Assembly (NCBI GenBank): GCA_910585335.1
Contig: CAJUCU010000013.1
Location: 20,780-27,243 of the forward strand
Length of the DNA stretch: 6,464 nucleotides
DNA from: an uncultured Bacilli bacterium
Lineage (GTDB): Bacteria > Bacillota_I > Bacilli_A > RF39 > UBA660
Direction of reading: 5' to 3'
Of the stretch, positions 1 through 5,718 are shown in pieces. Made by a program: the position numbers and the translations under genes. Under the pieces are notes generated by a model that had not been told where the DNA came from, did not search any database, and saw nothing but the letters and a program-made list of their open reading frames with translations. Each line of letters begins with the position of its first letter. The stretch's first letter is position 1.

Positions 1-325
1 TGATACTATCACTTAATCCGTAACTTCCTCCGATTATAAATGTAATATTACTATTTTCGATGAGAGACTTTTCTAGTTGTTTAGAAAACTCTGGACTTGT
101 TAATTCGCATCCTTCTATTTCTAAAGTAATAACATAATCTTTTTCGCATAGATATTTTTCTATCTTTTCTTTTTCTTTCTCAATTGCCTTACTTTCTTCT
201 ACGAGACCTTCATCTTTTACTTCTATTATTTCTAGATGTGTATATTTTGTTAATCTCTTTTGGTATTCTGCTACTGCATCATTCCAGTATTTTTCTTTTA
301 ATTTTCCAACACAAATTATTTTCAT
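1..325 (-). CDS. rlmH: RlmH, 23S rRNA (pseudouridine1915-N3)-methyltransferase, 3' end cut off by window
   Basis: RlmH is a small SPOUT-class methyltransferase that uses S-adenosylmethionine to methylate N3 of pseudouridine 1915 in helix 69 of 23S rRNA, acting on assembled 70S ribosomes. My translation from the ATG at 325 gives 108 codons of a family usually about 159 residues long. It begins MKIICVGKLKEKYW and reaches the conserved FIIGGSYGLSD segment, part of the knotted SAM-binding region, just before the window edge. The remaining third, including the conserved C-terminal tail, is outside the window. The start lies 2 nt after the walJ stop, and its Shine-Dalgarno (GAGGT, 332-336) lies within the last codons of walJ, so it is probably co-transcribed and translationally coupled. 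In staphylococci the 3' end of rlmH is the SCC attachment site; that part is not visible here. Confidence 0.95.
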   Translation of the reverse strand, partial: MKIICVGKLKEKYWNDAVAEYQKRLTKYTHLEIIEVKDEGLVEESKAIEKEKEKIEKYLCEKDYVITLEIEGCELTSPEFSKQLEKSLIENSNITFIIGGSYGLSDSI

Positions 326-327
326 AT

Positions 328-1083
328 TTATACCTCAATAAAGGGACTTTCTTCCTCTTGTCTTGCTATTAAAACTTCAATATTTTTGTTTTCTAGTTTA
401 CTACATACTGCTTCTTTCGCTAAATCTTCGGTGTTATTTTTTTCACTTAAGTGGGCTAAAATAACATATTTTGTATTTTCCCCTACTAAGTTTTCTAAAT
501 ATTTAGCAGTCGTTTTATTCGATAAGTGACCTCTATCACTGATTACTCGTTGTTTTAAATAATAAGGATAGGGCCCTTCCATTAACATTTTCTCGTCATG
601 ATTGCTTTCGATTAAGTAGATATCTTTTGCTTTCATTTTTGTTAGATAATTTCTGTTGATATAACCTGTATCTGTTACATATACTAGGCTTTTATTTTGA
701 TATGTAATAATGTATCCTACAGAGGAAGGCGCATCATGTGAGGTATGGATTAATTCAATACTTACATCACGAATCATAAACTCGTCTTCCATATAATAGA
801 TATTGTCGTTATATAACTTATCTTTTAAATCTTCATACATTCCTTCTTTTATGTAAACACAAATATTAGAATGTTTTGTCAAAGAAGAAAGCCCTTTAAT
901 ATGATCAGCATGGGTATGCGTTATTAAAAGGGCATCAAAATCTTCTAGGCAAAGCTTTGATTCTTCTAATTTTCTTTTTAGACTTAGATAGCTGATGCCT
1001 ATATCAATTAATAACTTTGTCTTTCCACAAAGGATAATACTTGCATTTCCTTTTGAGCCGCTGGCTAATGTTTTTATCTTCAT
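328..1083 (-). CDS. walJ: WalJ/YycJ-type metallo-beta-lactamase-fold hydrolase
   Basis: This 251-residue protein is a cytoplasmic MBL-fold hydrolase of the YycJ/WalJ (VicX) family, which is usually about 260 residues. The family opening is clear (MKIKTLASGSKGNA). The metal-site motif HTHADH lies at 56-61, with further expected ligands at His116 (SHDA), Asp138 (TDTG), His162 (SNHD), His186 (RGHLSN) and His211 (LAHLSE), so the binuclear metal centre looks complete. In Bacillales the gene is the last member of the walRKHIJ cluster. Its substrate is poorly established; a nuclease-like role linking DNA replication or repair and cell division has been proposed. Here it starts 1 nt after the peptidase stop and has no recognisable Shine-Dalgarno (the upstream bases are CTATATTAAA), so translation probably depends on ribosomes finishing the upstream gene. 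It is followed by rlmH, as in many Bacilli. Confidence 0.9.
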   Translation of the reverse strand: MKIKTLASGSKGNASIILCGKTKLLIDIGISYLSLKRKLEESKLCLEDFDALLITHTHADHIKGLSSLTKHSNICVYIKEGMYEDLKDKLYNDNIYYMEDEFMIRDVSIELIHTSHDAPSSVGYIITYQNKSLVYVTDTGYINRNYLTKMKAKDIYLIESNHDEKMLMEGPYPYYLKQRVISDRGHLSNKTTAKYLENLVGENTKYVILAHLSEKNNTEDLAKEAVCSKLENKNIEVLIARQEEESPFIEV

Positions 1084-1084
1084 T

Positions 1085-2590
1085 TTAATATAGAGTTAGT
1101 GGGTTTATTGCCACTCCTCCACGGTAAGGATAACCTCTCCAAACTGAGAAGTGTAAGTGTGTTCCTGTTGCAAATCCAGTGTGACCCATACCACCAATTA
1201 CTTGCCCTTTCGTAACAGTAGCACCTACACCTACATAACGACAACCACTACACAAGTGTGGATACATTGAGTAATAGCCATTATGATGATCAATTAAGAT
1301 TACCTCTCCTGCACCATTGAATACTCCAACTCCTGATTTTACAACTGTTCCTGATTGTGCCGCATAAATTGGTGAACCTTCTCCACATCCAGCGATATCT
1401 ACCCCATCATGTAAGCTTCCCCAACGATAACCGAAGCCACTACTTATATAATATGGCACTCTGGTTGGCCAGTACCATTCTCCAACATTTGCTGGAGCAC
1501 TTCCTCCACCGTTCCATGCATTATAACTGCTTTTCTTTCCACCTTTAACAATAATTTCATTTGTAACCGGTTTAATTTCTTCTGTATTGGTTATAACTAC
1601 GTTATTCACATCACCATTTAATTTCTTTATTTTTTGAGTTACTTTATTTTGACCATTCACGCCTTCCTGAATCTTTTCTTCTTGACCTACCATCTTACTA
1701 TTATCATAACGAATTTCTGTCGTGTATTTCTTTTCTTGATATTCTACAATATGATCTTCTTCAATTAAATTAAACTGTGGTTTTAAAATTCCAATTGTTA
1801 CTTCTTGTCCTGGAAATAATAGACTACTTTCATCTTTAAACTGTGGATTGGCAATTAAGAATTCTTCATTTGATATTTTATTATTAAAAGCAACATCTGG
1901 AATCGTATCGCCTTCTTTTACAACATATTTTTGCTGTTCTTTGGTTGTTCCAAATAACAAATATTTACTTAAGTCTTCTTCATTCATATAGATAGTAGCA
2001 GTTACTGGAATATTTTGTTTTTTGATTGTAATTTTATTTTCGATATAGATGTTTTCGATAATTTTACCGACATCTTTTATTTCTTTTTGTTTATCATTTT
2101 TGAAATTTTCATAATCTTCTTCTTTAATGAATGATTTAATTGCTTTTTCTAGTGAACTTGTAAATACTTTTCGGTCTAGTACATAAATGGTTTGGTCTTT
2201 CGTTGTGAATTTTTTACCTTCATTATTTTGAGTTTTTAATCCTTTTATTACAATGGCATATCCACTTATTGTAAAGGGTGACTTGTCTTGAATTTTTTCA
2301 TAAATTGCTTTCGTTGTTGATATTTTATTATTATAGGTTATTTCTTTTACTATATCTAAGTCATATGGAATATAAACTTTATTTACTTGATATTTCTTTT
2401 TTAAGTGTTCTTGTTCTTTATCGATATATTCTTCTAAATCTTTTTTTGATTTGATTAGTCCAATTGATTTTCCTTTTAGATATACACGATAAACAGTTTG
2501 TGGCTCTTGTTCGAATTTTTTGTAGCCTACTGTAAAAATATTTATCAATAATATCGCTATAAAAAATGTATAAAGACTTCTTTTTTTCAT
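1085..2590 (-). CDS. Membrane-anchored LysM-G5-M23 peptidoglycan metallopeptidase
   Basis: This predicted extracytoplasmic zinc endopeptidase of family M23 (LytM/lysostaphin type) probably cuts peptide cross-links in peptidoglycan. From the ATG at 2590 it has 501 residues. A short basic start and one hydrophobic helix (about 5-22) have no convincing AxA cleavage site, suggesting an uncleaved membrane anchor. A long Lys/Glu-rich region follows (about 30-215), then a LysM-like domain (about 220-266), a G5-like domain (about 270-350), a Gly/Ser/Asn linker and the M23 domain (about 370-501). The catalytic set is intact: His394 and Asp398 (HDGVD), His445 (YPHL), and His478 and His480 (HLH). A GTG at 2599 could add three residues, but it overlaps the dnaB stop; the ATG has AGGTGA (2596-2601) at 5-nt spacing and is preferred. 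The exact bond cut is unknown. Cys402, Cys447 and Cys450 are unusual for an exported Gram-positive protein. Confidence 0.9.
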   Translation of the reverse strand: MKKRSLYTFFIAILLINIFTVGYKKFEQEPQTVYRVYLKGKSIGLIKSKKDLEEYIDKEQEHLKKKYQVNKVYIPYDLDIVKEITYNNKISTTKAIYEKIQDKSPFTISGYAIVIKGLKTQNNEGKKFTTKDQTIYVLDRKVFTSSLEKAIKSFIKEEDYENFKNDKQKEIKDVGKIIENIYIENKITIKKQNIPVTATIYMNEEDLSKYLLFGTTKEQQKYVVKEGDTIPDVAFNNKISNEEFLIANPQFKDESSLLFPGQEVTIGILKPQFNLIEEDHIVEYQEKKYTTEIRYDNSKMVGQEEKIQEGVNGQNKVTQKIKKLNGDVNNVVITNTEEIKPVTNEIIVKGGKKSSYNAWNGGGSAPANVGEWYWPTRVPYYISSGFGYRWGSLHDGVDIAGCGEGSPIYAAQSGTVVKSGVGVFNGAGEVILIDHHNGYYSMYPHLCSGCRYVGVGATVTKGQVIGGMGHTGFATGTHLHFSVWRGYPYRGGVAINPLTLY

Positions 2591-2595
2591 AGATA

Positions 2596-2601
2596 TCACC
2601 T
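2596..2601 (-). promoter_or_regulatory. M23 peptidase Shine-Dalgarno that decides the start codon
   Basis: AGGTGA lies 5 nt before the ATG at 2590 and overlaps the last two bases of the dnaB TAG stop. The alternative GTG start (2599-2597) is inside this element, which favours the ATG and a 501-residue product. Confidence 0.76.
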
Positions 2602-3949
2602 ATCCTTCTTCTTTAAATTCTCTTTTTAAATTAACAAATGTAGAGGTGTTTTTCTTAAATAGTAATTCAATAGTTGCGGTTGGTCCATTACGATGTTTTC
2701 CAATGATTAGTTCACTAATACTTGTATCATCTTCTCTACGTGCTTCTTTATTGTAATAATCATCTCGATATAAGAACGAAACAATATCAGCATCTTGCTC
2801 GATAGAACCTGATTCACGTAAGTCACTCATAATTGGTCTTTTATCTTCACGAGCTTCTACTTGACGTGATAACTGTGCTAAAGCAATAACGGGTATATGT
2901 AGTTCCATTGCTAGCGTTTTTAGACTTCTTGAAATATCTGAAACTTCTTGTTGACGATTGCTTCCATAATTTCTTCCACCTGATATTAACTGCAAGTAGT
3001 CGATGATGACAATCCCTAGTCCTCTTTCACTACTGGCAAGACGTCTACATTTTGCTCTAATTTCTCCGATTGTAATTCCTGGAGTATCATCGATAAAGAT
3101 ATTGGTATCAGATAATTGGCTTATAGCTTCATTGACACGTTTCCAATCATCATTCATCAACTTCCCTGTACGAAGTTTATATCCTTCTACTTGACCTAGG
3201 GATGAGAGAATACGAAGTGCTAATTGCTCAGCACCCATTTCTAGATTAAATAAGGCAACTGCCTTATTATTATTTCTTGCAATATTCGTTACTAAATTTA
3301 AGGCAAAAGCCGTTTTTCCCATAGCGGGACGTGCGGCAATGATAATAAATTCATTTTCATGTAATCCTGATGTTAATTTATCTAAATCATACCAACCGGT
3401 AGCAAGACCAGTAATTTCTCCTTTGGTTTCCGCTAAACGTTCCAAATCATTTCTTGTTTTTAACAGAACATCTTGGATTGTTCTAAATTCACTAGATTTC
3501 CGATTTTTAACAATATTTAGAATTTTCTTTTCGGCTGTATCTAGTGTTTCGTTTACACTTTCTTCAGTATTATAGCCAGTTGTTGCTATATCGGTTGCAG
3601 TTTCTATTAGATTTCTAAGAATTGCTGATTCTTCTACCTTTTTAATATAATAGTCAATATTTGCTGCTGTAGGAACAAAATTAACGATTTCAGTTAAGTA
3701 TTCTACTCCTCCTATTTCTTTTAAAATGTTTTTTTCTTTTAATGATGTCGTAACAGTTGTTAAATCTACTGGGGTATGCTCTTCTAATAATTTTTGTAGG
3801 CATGAAAATATTTTACTGTTTGCATCATTATAAAATGATTCTGCTAGAAGGGATTCACATGATTTTTCTAGTGCATGTTTTGATAAAAAGCAGGCTCCTA
3901 GTACAGACTTTTCTGCTTCTATATTATGGGGCATTGTCTTTCCTGCCAT
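2600..3949 (-). CDS. dnaB: Replicative DNA helicase DnaB (DnaC in Bacillus subtilis)
   Basis: This is the hexameric 5'-3' helicase that unwinds DNA at the replication fork and recruits primase. From the ATG at 3949 it has 449 residues, the normal family length. The N-terminal DnaB domain (about 4-105, PHNIEAEKSVLGACF start) is joined by a linker to the RecA-like motor. Walker A is ARPAMGKT (206-213), Walker B is IVIIDYLQL (313-321), the conserved ALAQLSR is at 356-362, the SDLRESGSIEQDAD motif is at 375-388 and the KHRNGP arginine-finger region is at 418-423. No intein or insertion is present. A GTG at 3958 would add three residues; the ATG is preferred because AGGTGA (3955-3960) sits 5 nt upstream of it. 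That Shine-Dalgarno shares its first A with the rplI stop. The gene ends with TAG, which overlaps the peptidase Shine-Dalgarno. The rplI-dnaB pairing is typical of Bacilli. Confidence 0.97.
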   Translation of the reverse strand: MAGKTMPHNIEAEKSVLGACFLSKHALEKSCESLLAESFYNDANSKIFSCLQKLLEEHTPVDLTTVTTSLKEKNILKEIGGVEYLTEIVNFVPTAANIDYYIKKVEESAILRNLIETATDIATTGYNTEESVNETLDTAEKKILNIVKNRKSSEFRTIQDVLLKTRNDLERLAETKGEITGLATGWYDLDKLTSGLHENEFIIIAARPAMGKTAFALNLVTNIARNNNKAVALFNLEMGAEQLALRILSSLGQVEGYKLRTGKLMNDDWKRVNEAISQLSDTNIFIDDTPGITIGEIRAKCRRLASSERGLGIVIIDYLQLISGGRNYGSNRQQEVSDISRSLKTLAMELHIPVIALAQLSRQVEAREDKRPIMSDLRESGSIEQDADIVSFLYRDDYYNKEARREDDTSISELIIGKHRNGPTATIELLFKKNTSTFVNLKREFKEEG

Positions 3950-3954
3950 TATCG

Positions 3955-3960
3955 TCACCT
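3955..3960 (-). promoter_or_regulatory. dnaB Shine-Dalgarno that decides the start codon
   Basis: AGGTGA lies 5 nt before the ATG at 3949. Its first A is the last base of the rplI TGA stop. It contains the GTG (3958-3956) that would be the alternative start, so it supports the ATG over that GTG. Confidence 0.78.
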
Positions 3961-4400
3961 CACTTTACTACGTGAACTTTTACCTTTGCTGCTACTTTAG
4001 GATATAGATTGATTTTTACATAATGAAATCCTAAAGAAGCAATTGGAACATCAAGTTCTATCATGGATTTTTCTATTTTTTCGCCTTCTTTTAAAAGTGC
4101 ATCTTTTATTTGTTTTACGCTAATACTACCGAATACTTTGTCTCCCTCACCTGTTTTTACTTTAAATTCTAATGTTAATTTTTCTAGTTTTTTCTTTAAA
4201 ATTAAAGCATCTTCTTTTTGTTGTTCTTGTTTTTTGGCATCTCGTTGTTGTTCGTATTTTAATTGATTTAAGTTTTTGGTATTTGATTTTACTGCATAAC
4301 CATTTTTAATTAAAAAGTTTTCGGCATAACCATCGGCTACTTCCTTAATATCCCCTTTTTTTGCCTTCTTTTTTAGGTCTTTTATGAAAATCACTTGCAT
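3960..4400 (-). CDS. rplI: Large ribosomal subunit protein bL9
   Basis: bL9 binds 23S rRNA near the base of the L1 stalk and extends along the subunit surface; it helps maintain reading frame. The protein has 146 residues, the usual length. The N-terminal RNA-binding domain (1-about 40) carries the family signature around KKGDIKEVADGYAENFLI. It is followed by the long charged connecting helix (about 41-75, rich in Lys, Gln and Glu) and the C-terminal domain (about 78-146), with KVFGSISVKQI and a VKINLYPKVAAKVKV ending. The start has AGGTGA (4405-4410) 4 nt upstream, and that sequence contains the TGA stop of the preceding phosphoesterase. The stop is TGA, which confirms the standard code. It lies in the second operon between the GdpP-like gene and dnaB, matching the Bacillus yybT-rplI-dnaC arrangement. 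Confidence 0.97.
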   Translation of the reverse strand: MQVIFIKDLKKKAKKGDIKEVADGYAENFLIKNGYAVKSNTKNLNQLKYEQQRDAKKQEQQKEDALILKKKLEKLTLEFKVKTGEGDKVFGSISVKQIKDALLKEGEKIEKSMIELDVPIASLGFHYVKINLYPKVAAKVKVHVVK

Positions 4401-4404
4401 ATAA

Positions 4405-4410
4405 TCACCT
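4405..4410 (-). promoter_or_regulatory. rplI Shine-Dalgarno containing the upstream stop codon
   Basis: AGGTGA lies 4 nt before the rplI ATG, and its last three bases are the TGA stop of the DHH phosphoesterase gene. The terminating ribosome therefore sits on the next gene's Shine-Dalgarno, consistent with translational coupling. Confidence 0.8.
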
Positions 4411-5394
4411 CTTCTTTTTTGCTAACGCTTGCATTAATTTTTCTTCGACTTTGCTAATTGCTATATTCTCAAATTTGGCAGCACCATTATAATCTTCACC
4501 ACCACCACCTAGTTTTTCAAGAATTGGCAGAATATTCATATTTCCCATACTTCTTCCACTAATACCAATAGTGTCTTTTCCAATTTTTCCTATTACAAAG
4601 GAAGCTTCTACATCATCAAAGAATAAAAGTGTATCGGCTGTTTTAGCTAAGTCTTCACGTCTATAGATAGTATAGGGTGAACCTTTGGTTACAGCAATGT
4701 TATTATTTACCATTTTGATTCCTGTTAATAACTTTTGGCGTTCTGTATAGTCTTTTAGGTCCTGTTTTAATAAGTATTGCACTTTTTTTACACTGGCACC
4801 TAATGTGGTTAAGTAGTATGCAGCATAAAAGGTGTCATTGGTTGTTTTTAAAGTATAATTATTCGTATCTAATACAATTCCTGATAAAATAACAGTACAG
4901 TAATATGGGTCTATTTCTACTTTATATGCTTCAATTAATTGGCAAACCATTTCACAAGTTGATGAAGCATGATCATCTATAATTTCTAGTGTGACATTTT
5001 TGATAGATGTTTTCCCTGGTTCATGATGGTCTATTATTATTTTTCTTCCAAAATAATCTAAGGCTTTTTTACTCTGTACTAAATCAGTTTTTGCTGTATC
5101 TAATATTAACAATAAATTATTACTATCTACTTTAGATAAGCATTCTTCTATTTGTGTACTTTCTATGATATTTAAGCACCCTTCTAGCTCTCTTAGTACT
5201 TTTGCTACTCCTGGTTCTTGTTCCTTTTCATCTATGATTAGATAACAGTTTTTGTTTTGTTTTGTTAATATGTTATACATACCAATAGAACTACCAATCG
5301 CATCTAAATCTAAATTTTTATGTGCCATGATGAAGATGTTATTACTTTTCCGAAGTTCTCTTCTTAATTCCTTCTTTTTTTCAACAATTAGCAT
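4405..5394 (-). CDS. DHH/DHHA1 phosphoesterase, GdpP-like catalytic half only (probable c-di-AMP phosphodiesterase)
   Basis: This 329-residue protein aligns by eye with the C-terminal half of GdpP (YybT), which hydrolyses cyclic di-AMP to pApA, and it sits at the gdpP locus directly before rplI. GdpP is about 650 residues, with two membrane helices, a PAS-like domain and a degenerate GGDEF domain before the DHH part; none of these is present, and the 94 bp upstream hold no remnant. The DHH metal motifs are intact: His25, Asp29 and Asp31 (AHKNLDLDA), Asp99 (LDT), Asp122-His123-His124 and Asp176 (LDTNN). The DHHA1 domain (about 230-329) has GGGG at 296-299, but the next residue is Glu300 where His is usual. 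The start is firm: AAGGAGG (5399-5405) lies 4 nt before the ATG. Predicted to be cytoplasmic. A linear-dinucleotide (pApA/nanoRNA) hydrolase of the NrnA/Pde2 type is the main alternative, so I give no gene symbol. Confidence 0.88.
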   Translation of the reverse strand: MLIVEKKKELRRELRKSNNIFIMAHKNLDLDAIGSSIGMYNILTKQNKNCYLIIDEKEQEPGVAKVLRELEGCLNIIESTQIEECLSKVDSNNLLLILDTAKTDLVQSKKALDYFGRKIIIDHHEPGKTSIKNVTLEIIDDHASSTCEMVCQLIEAYKVEIDPYYCTVILSGIVLDTNNYTLKTTNDTFYAAYYLTTLGASVKKVQYLLKQDLKDYTERQKLLTGIKMVNNNIAVTKGSPYTIYRREDLAKTADTLLFFDDVEASFVIGKIGKDTIGISGRSMGNMNILPILEKLGGGGEDYNGAAKFENIAISKVEEKLMQALAKKKR

Positions 5395-5398
5395 AGTG

Positions 5399-5405
5399 CC
5401 TCCTT
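5399..5405 (-). promoter_or_regulatory. Shine-Dalgarno of the DHH phosphoesterase gene
   Basis: AAGGAGG is a near-complete match to the 16S rRNA anti-Shine-Dalgarno and lies 4 nt before the ATG at 5394. It fixes the start of this short, GdpP-like protein and argues that the missing N-terminal half is not a start-site annotation error. Confidence 0.85.
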
Positions 5406-5425
5406 ATGAATTAAACCCTAGTCTT

Positions 5426-5454
5426 ATTATATAATAAAAGCGTTACTTTGTCTA
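5426..5454 (-). promoter_or_regulatory. Predicted sigma-A promoter for the DHH-rplI-dnaB-M23-walJ-rlmH operon
   Basis: The minus strand has TAGACA (-35, 5449-5454; one mismatch to TTGACA), a 17-bp spacer and a perfect TATAAT (-10, 5426-5431). Transcription would start near 5418-5420, giving a leader of only about 24 nt that contains little beyond the Shine-Dalgarno. It lies just after the rpsR terminator and is the only strong promoter-like match I saw upstream of the second gene block. No operator or riboswitch is apparent. Confidence 0.82.
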
Positions 5455-5465
5455 ATTATTACCAT

Positions 5466-5490
5466 AAAAAAACAGGATAATTCCCTGTTT
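5466..5490 (-). terminator. Rho-independent terminator of the rpsF-ssb-rpsR operon
   Basis: On the minus strand, a perfect 7-bp stem (AAACAGG at 5490-5484 pairing with CCTGTTT at 5476-5470) encloses a 7-nt loop. The run of T residues beginning in the 3' arm continues to 5466, making seven in a row. The 5' arm starts at the second base of the rpsR TAA stop, so a terminating ribosome would cover part of the hairpin. No similar hairpin is evident after the other genes. Confidence 0.88.
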
Positions 5491-5704
5491 ATCTTGTATA
5501 TGGCATCAGTGCAATTGCACGAGCTTTTTTGATTTCTCTAGCAATAACACGTTGATGACGTGCACAGTTTCCAGTAATACGACGTGGAACAATTTTTCCT
5601 TTTTCGTTGATATATCTTTTTAATGTTTCTGGTTCTTTGTAATTTACTTTTTTACCAGTACACATCATACATACTTTTTTCTTTTTGCGGTAAAATTCTG
5701 CCAT
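5489..5704 (-). CDS. rpsR: Small ribosomal subunit protein bS18, zinc-ribbon (C+) form
   Basis: bS18 binds the 30S platform as a partner of bS6. The 71-residue protein contains the family core GKIVPRRITGNCARHQR and ends ARAIALMPYTR. It carries Cys12, Cys15, Cys47 and His50 (CMMC and CARH), the pattern of the zinc-binding form, whereas the Bacillus subtilis protein lacks most of these residues. It lies 14 nt after ssb in the conserved rpsF-ssb-rpsR operon and has a near-perfect AAGGAGG (5712-5718) 7 nt before its ATG. Its TAA stop overlaps the first bases of the terminator stem, making it the last gene of the transcript. Autoregulation of this operon by the S6:S18 complex binding the rpsF leader is known in many bacteria, but that leader is outside the window. 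Confidence 0.97.
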   Translation of the reverse strand: MAEFYRKKKKVCMMCTGKKVNYKEPETLKRYINEKGKIVPRRITGNCARHQRVIAREIKKARAIALMPYTR

Positions 5705-5718
5705 TTTCTAACCTCCTT

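Noticed and set aside
184..372. Plus-strand open frame of 62 codons across the walJ-rlmH junction
   Set aside because: The product is a Leu/Phe-rich antisense shadow of A-rich coding DNA, with no ribosome binding site; rlmH and walJ explain the sequence.
2591..2599. GTG start for the M23 peptidase adding three residues
   Set aside because: It falls within the AGGTGA element and overlaps the dnaB stop; the ATG at 2590 has correct spacing and begins a normal MKKR export start.
3950..3958. GTG start for dnaB adding three residues
   Set aside because: The GTG is inside the AGGTGA element that is correctly spaced for the ATG at 3949, and DnaB proteins do not need the extra residues.
3003..4266. 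Several plus-strand open frames antisense to dnaB and rplI
   Set aside because: They show no family motifs, Shine-Dalgarno sequences or promoters and lie wholly or mostly opposite highly conserved genes.
4498..4506. Short CACCACCAC repeat
   Set aside because: It encodes the conserved Gly-Gly-Gly-Gly of the DHHA1 domain, so it is a codon run and not an independent repeat.
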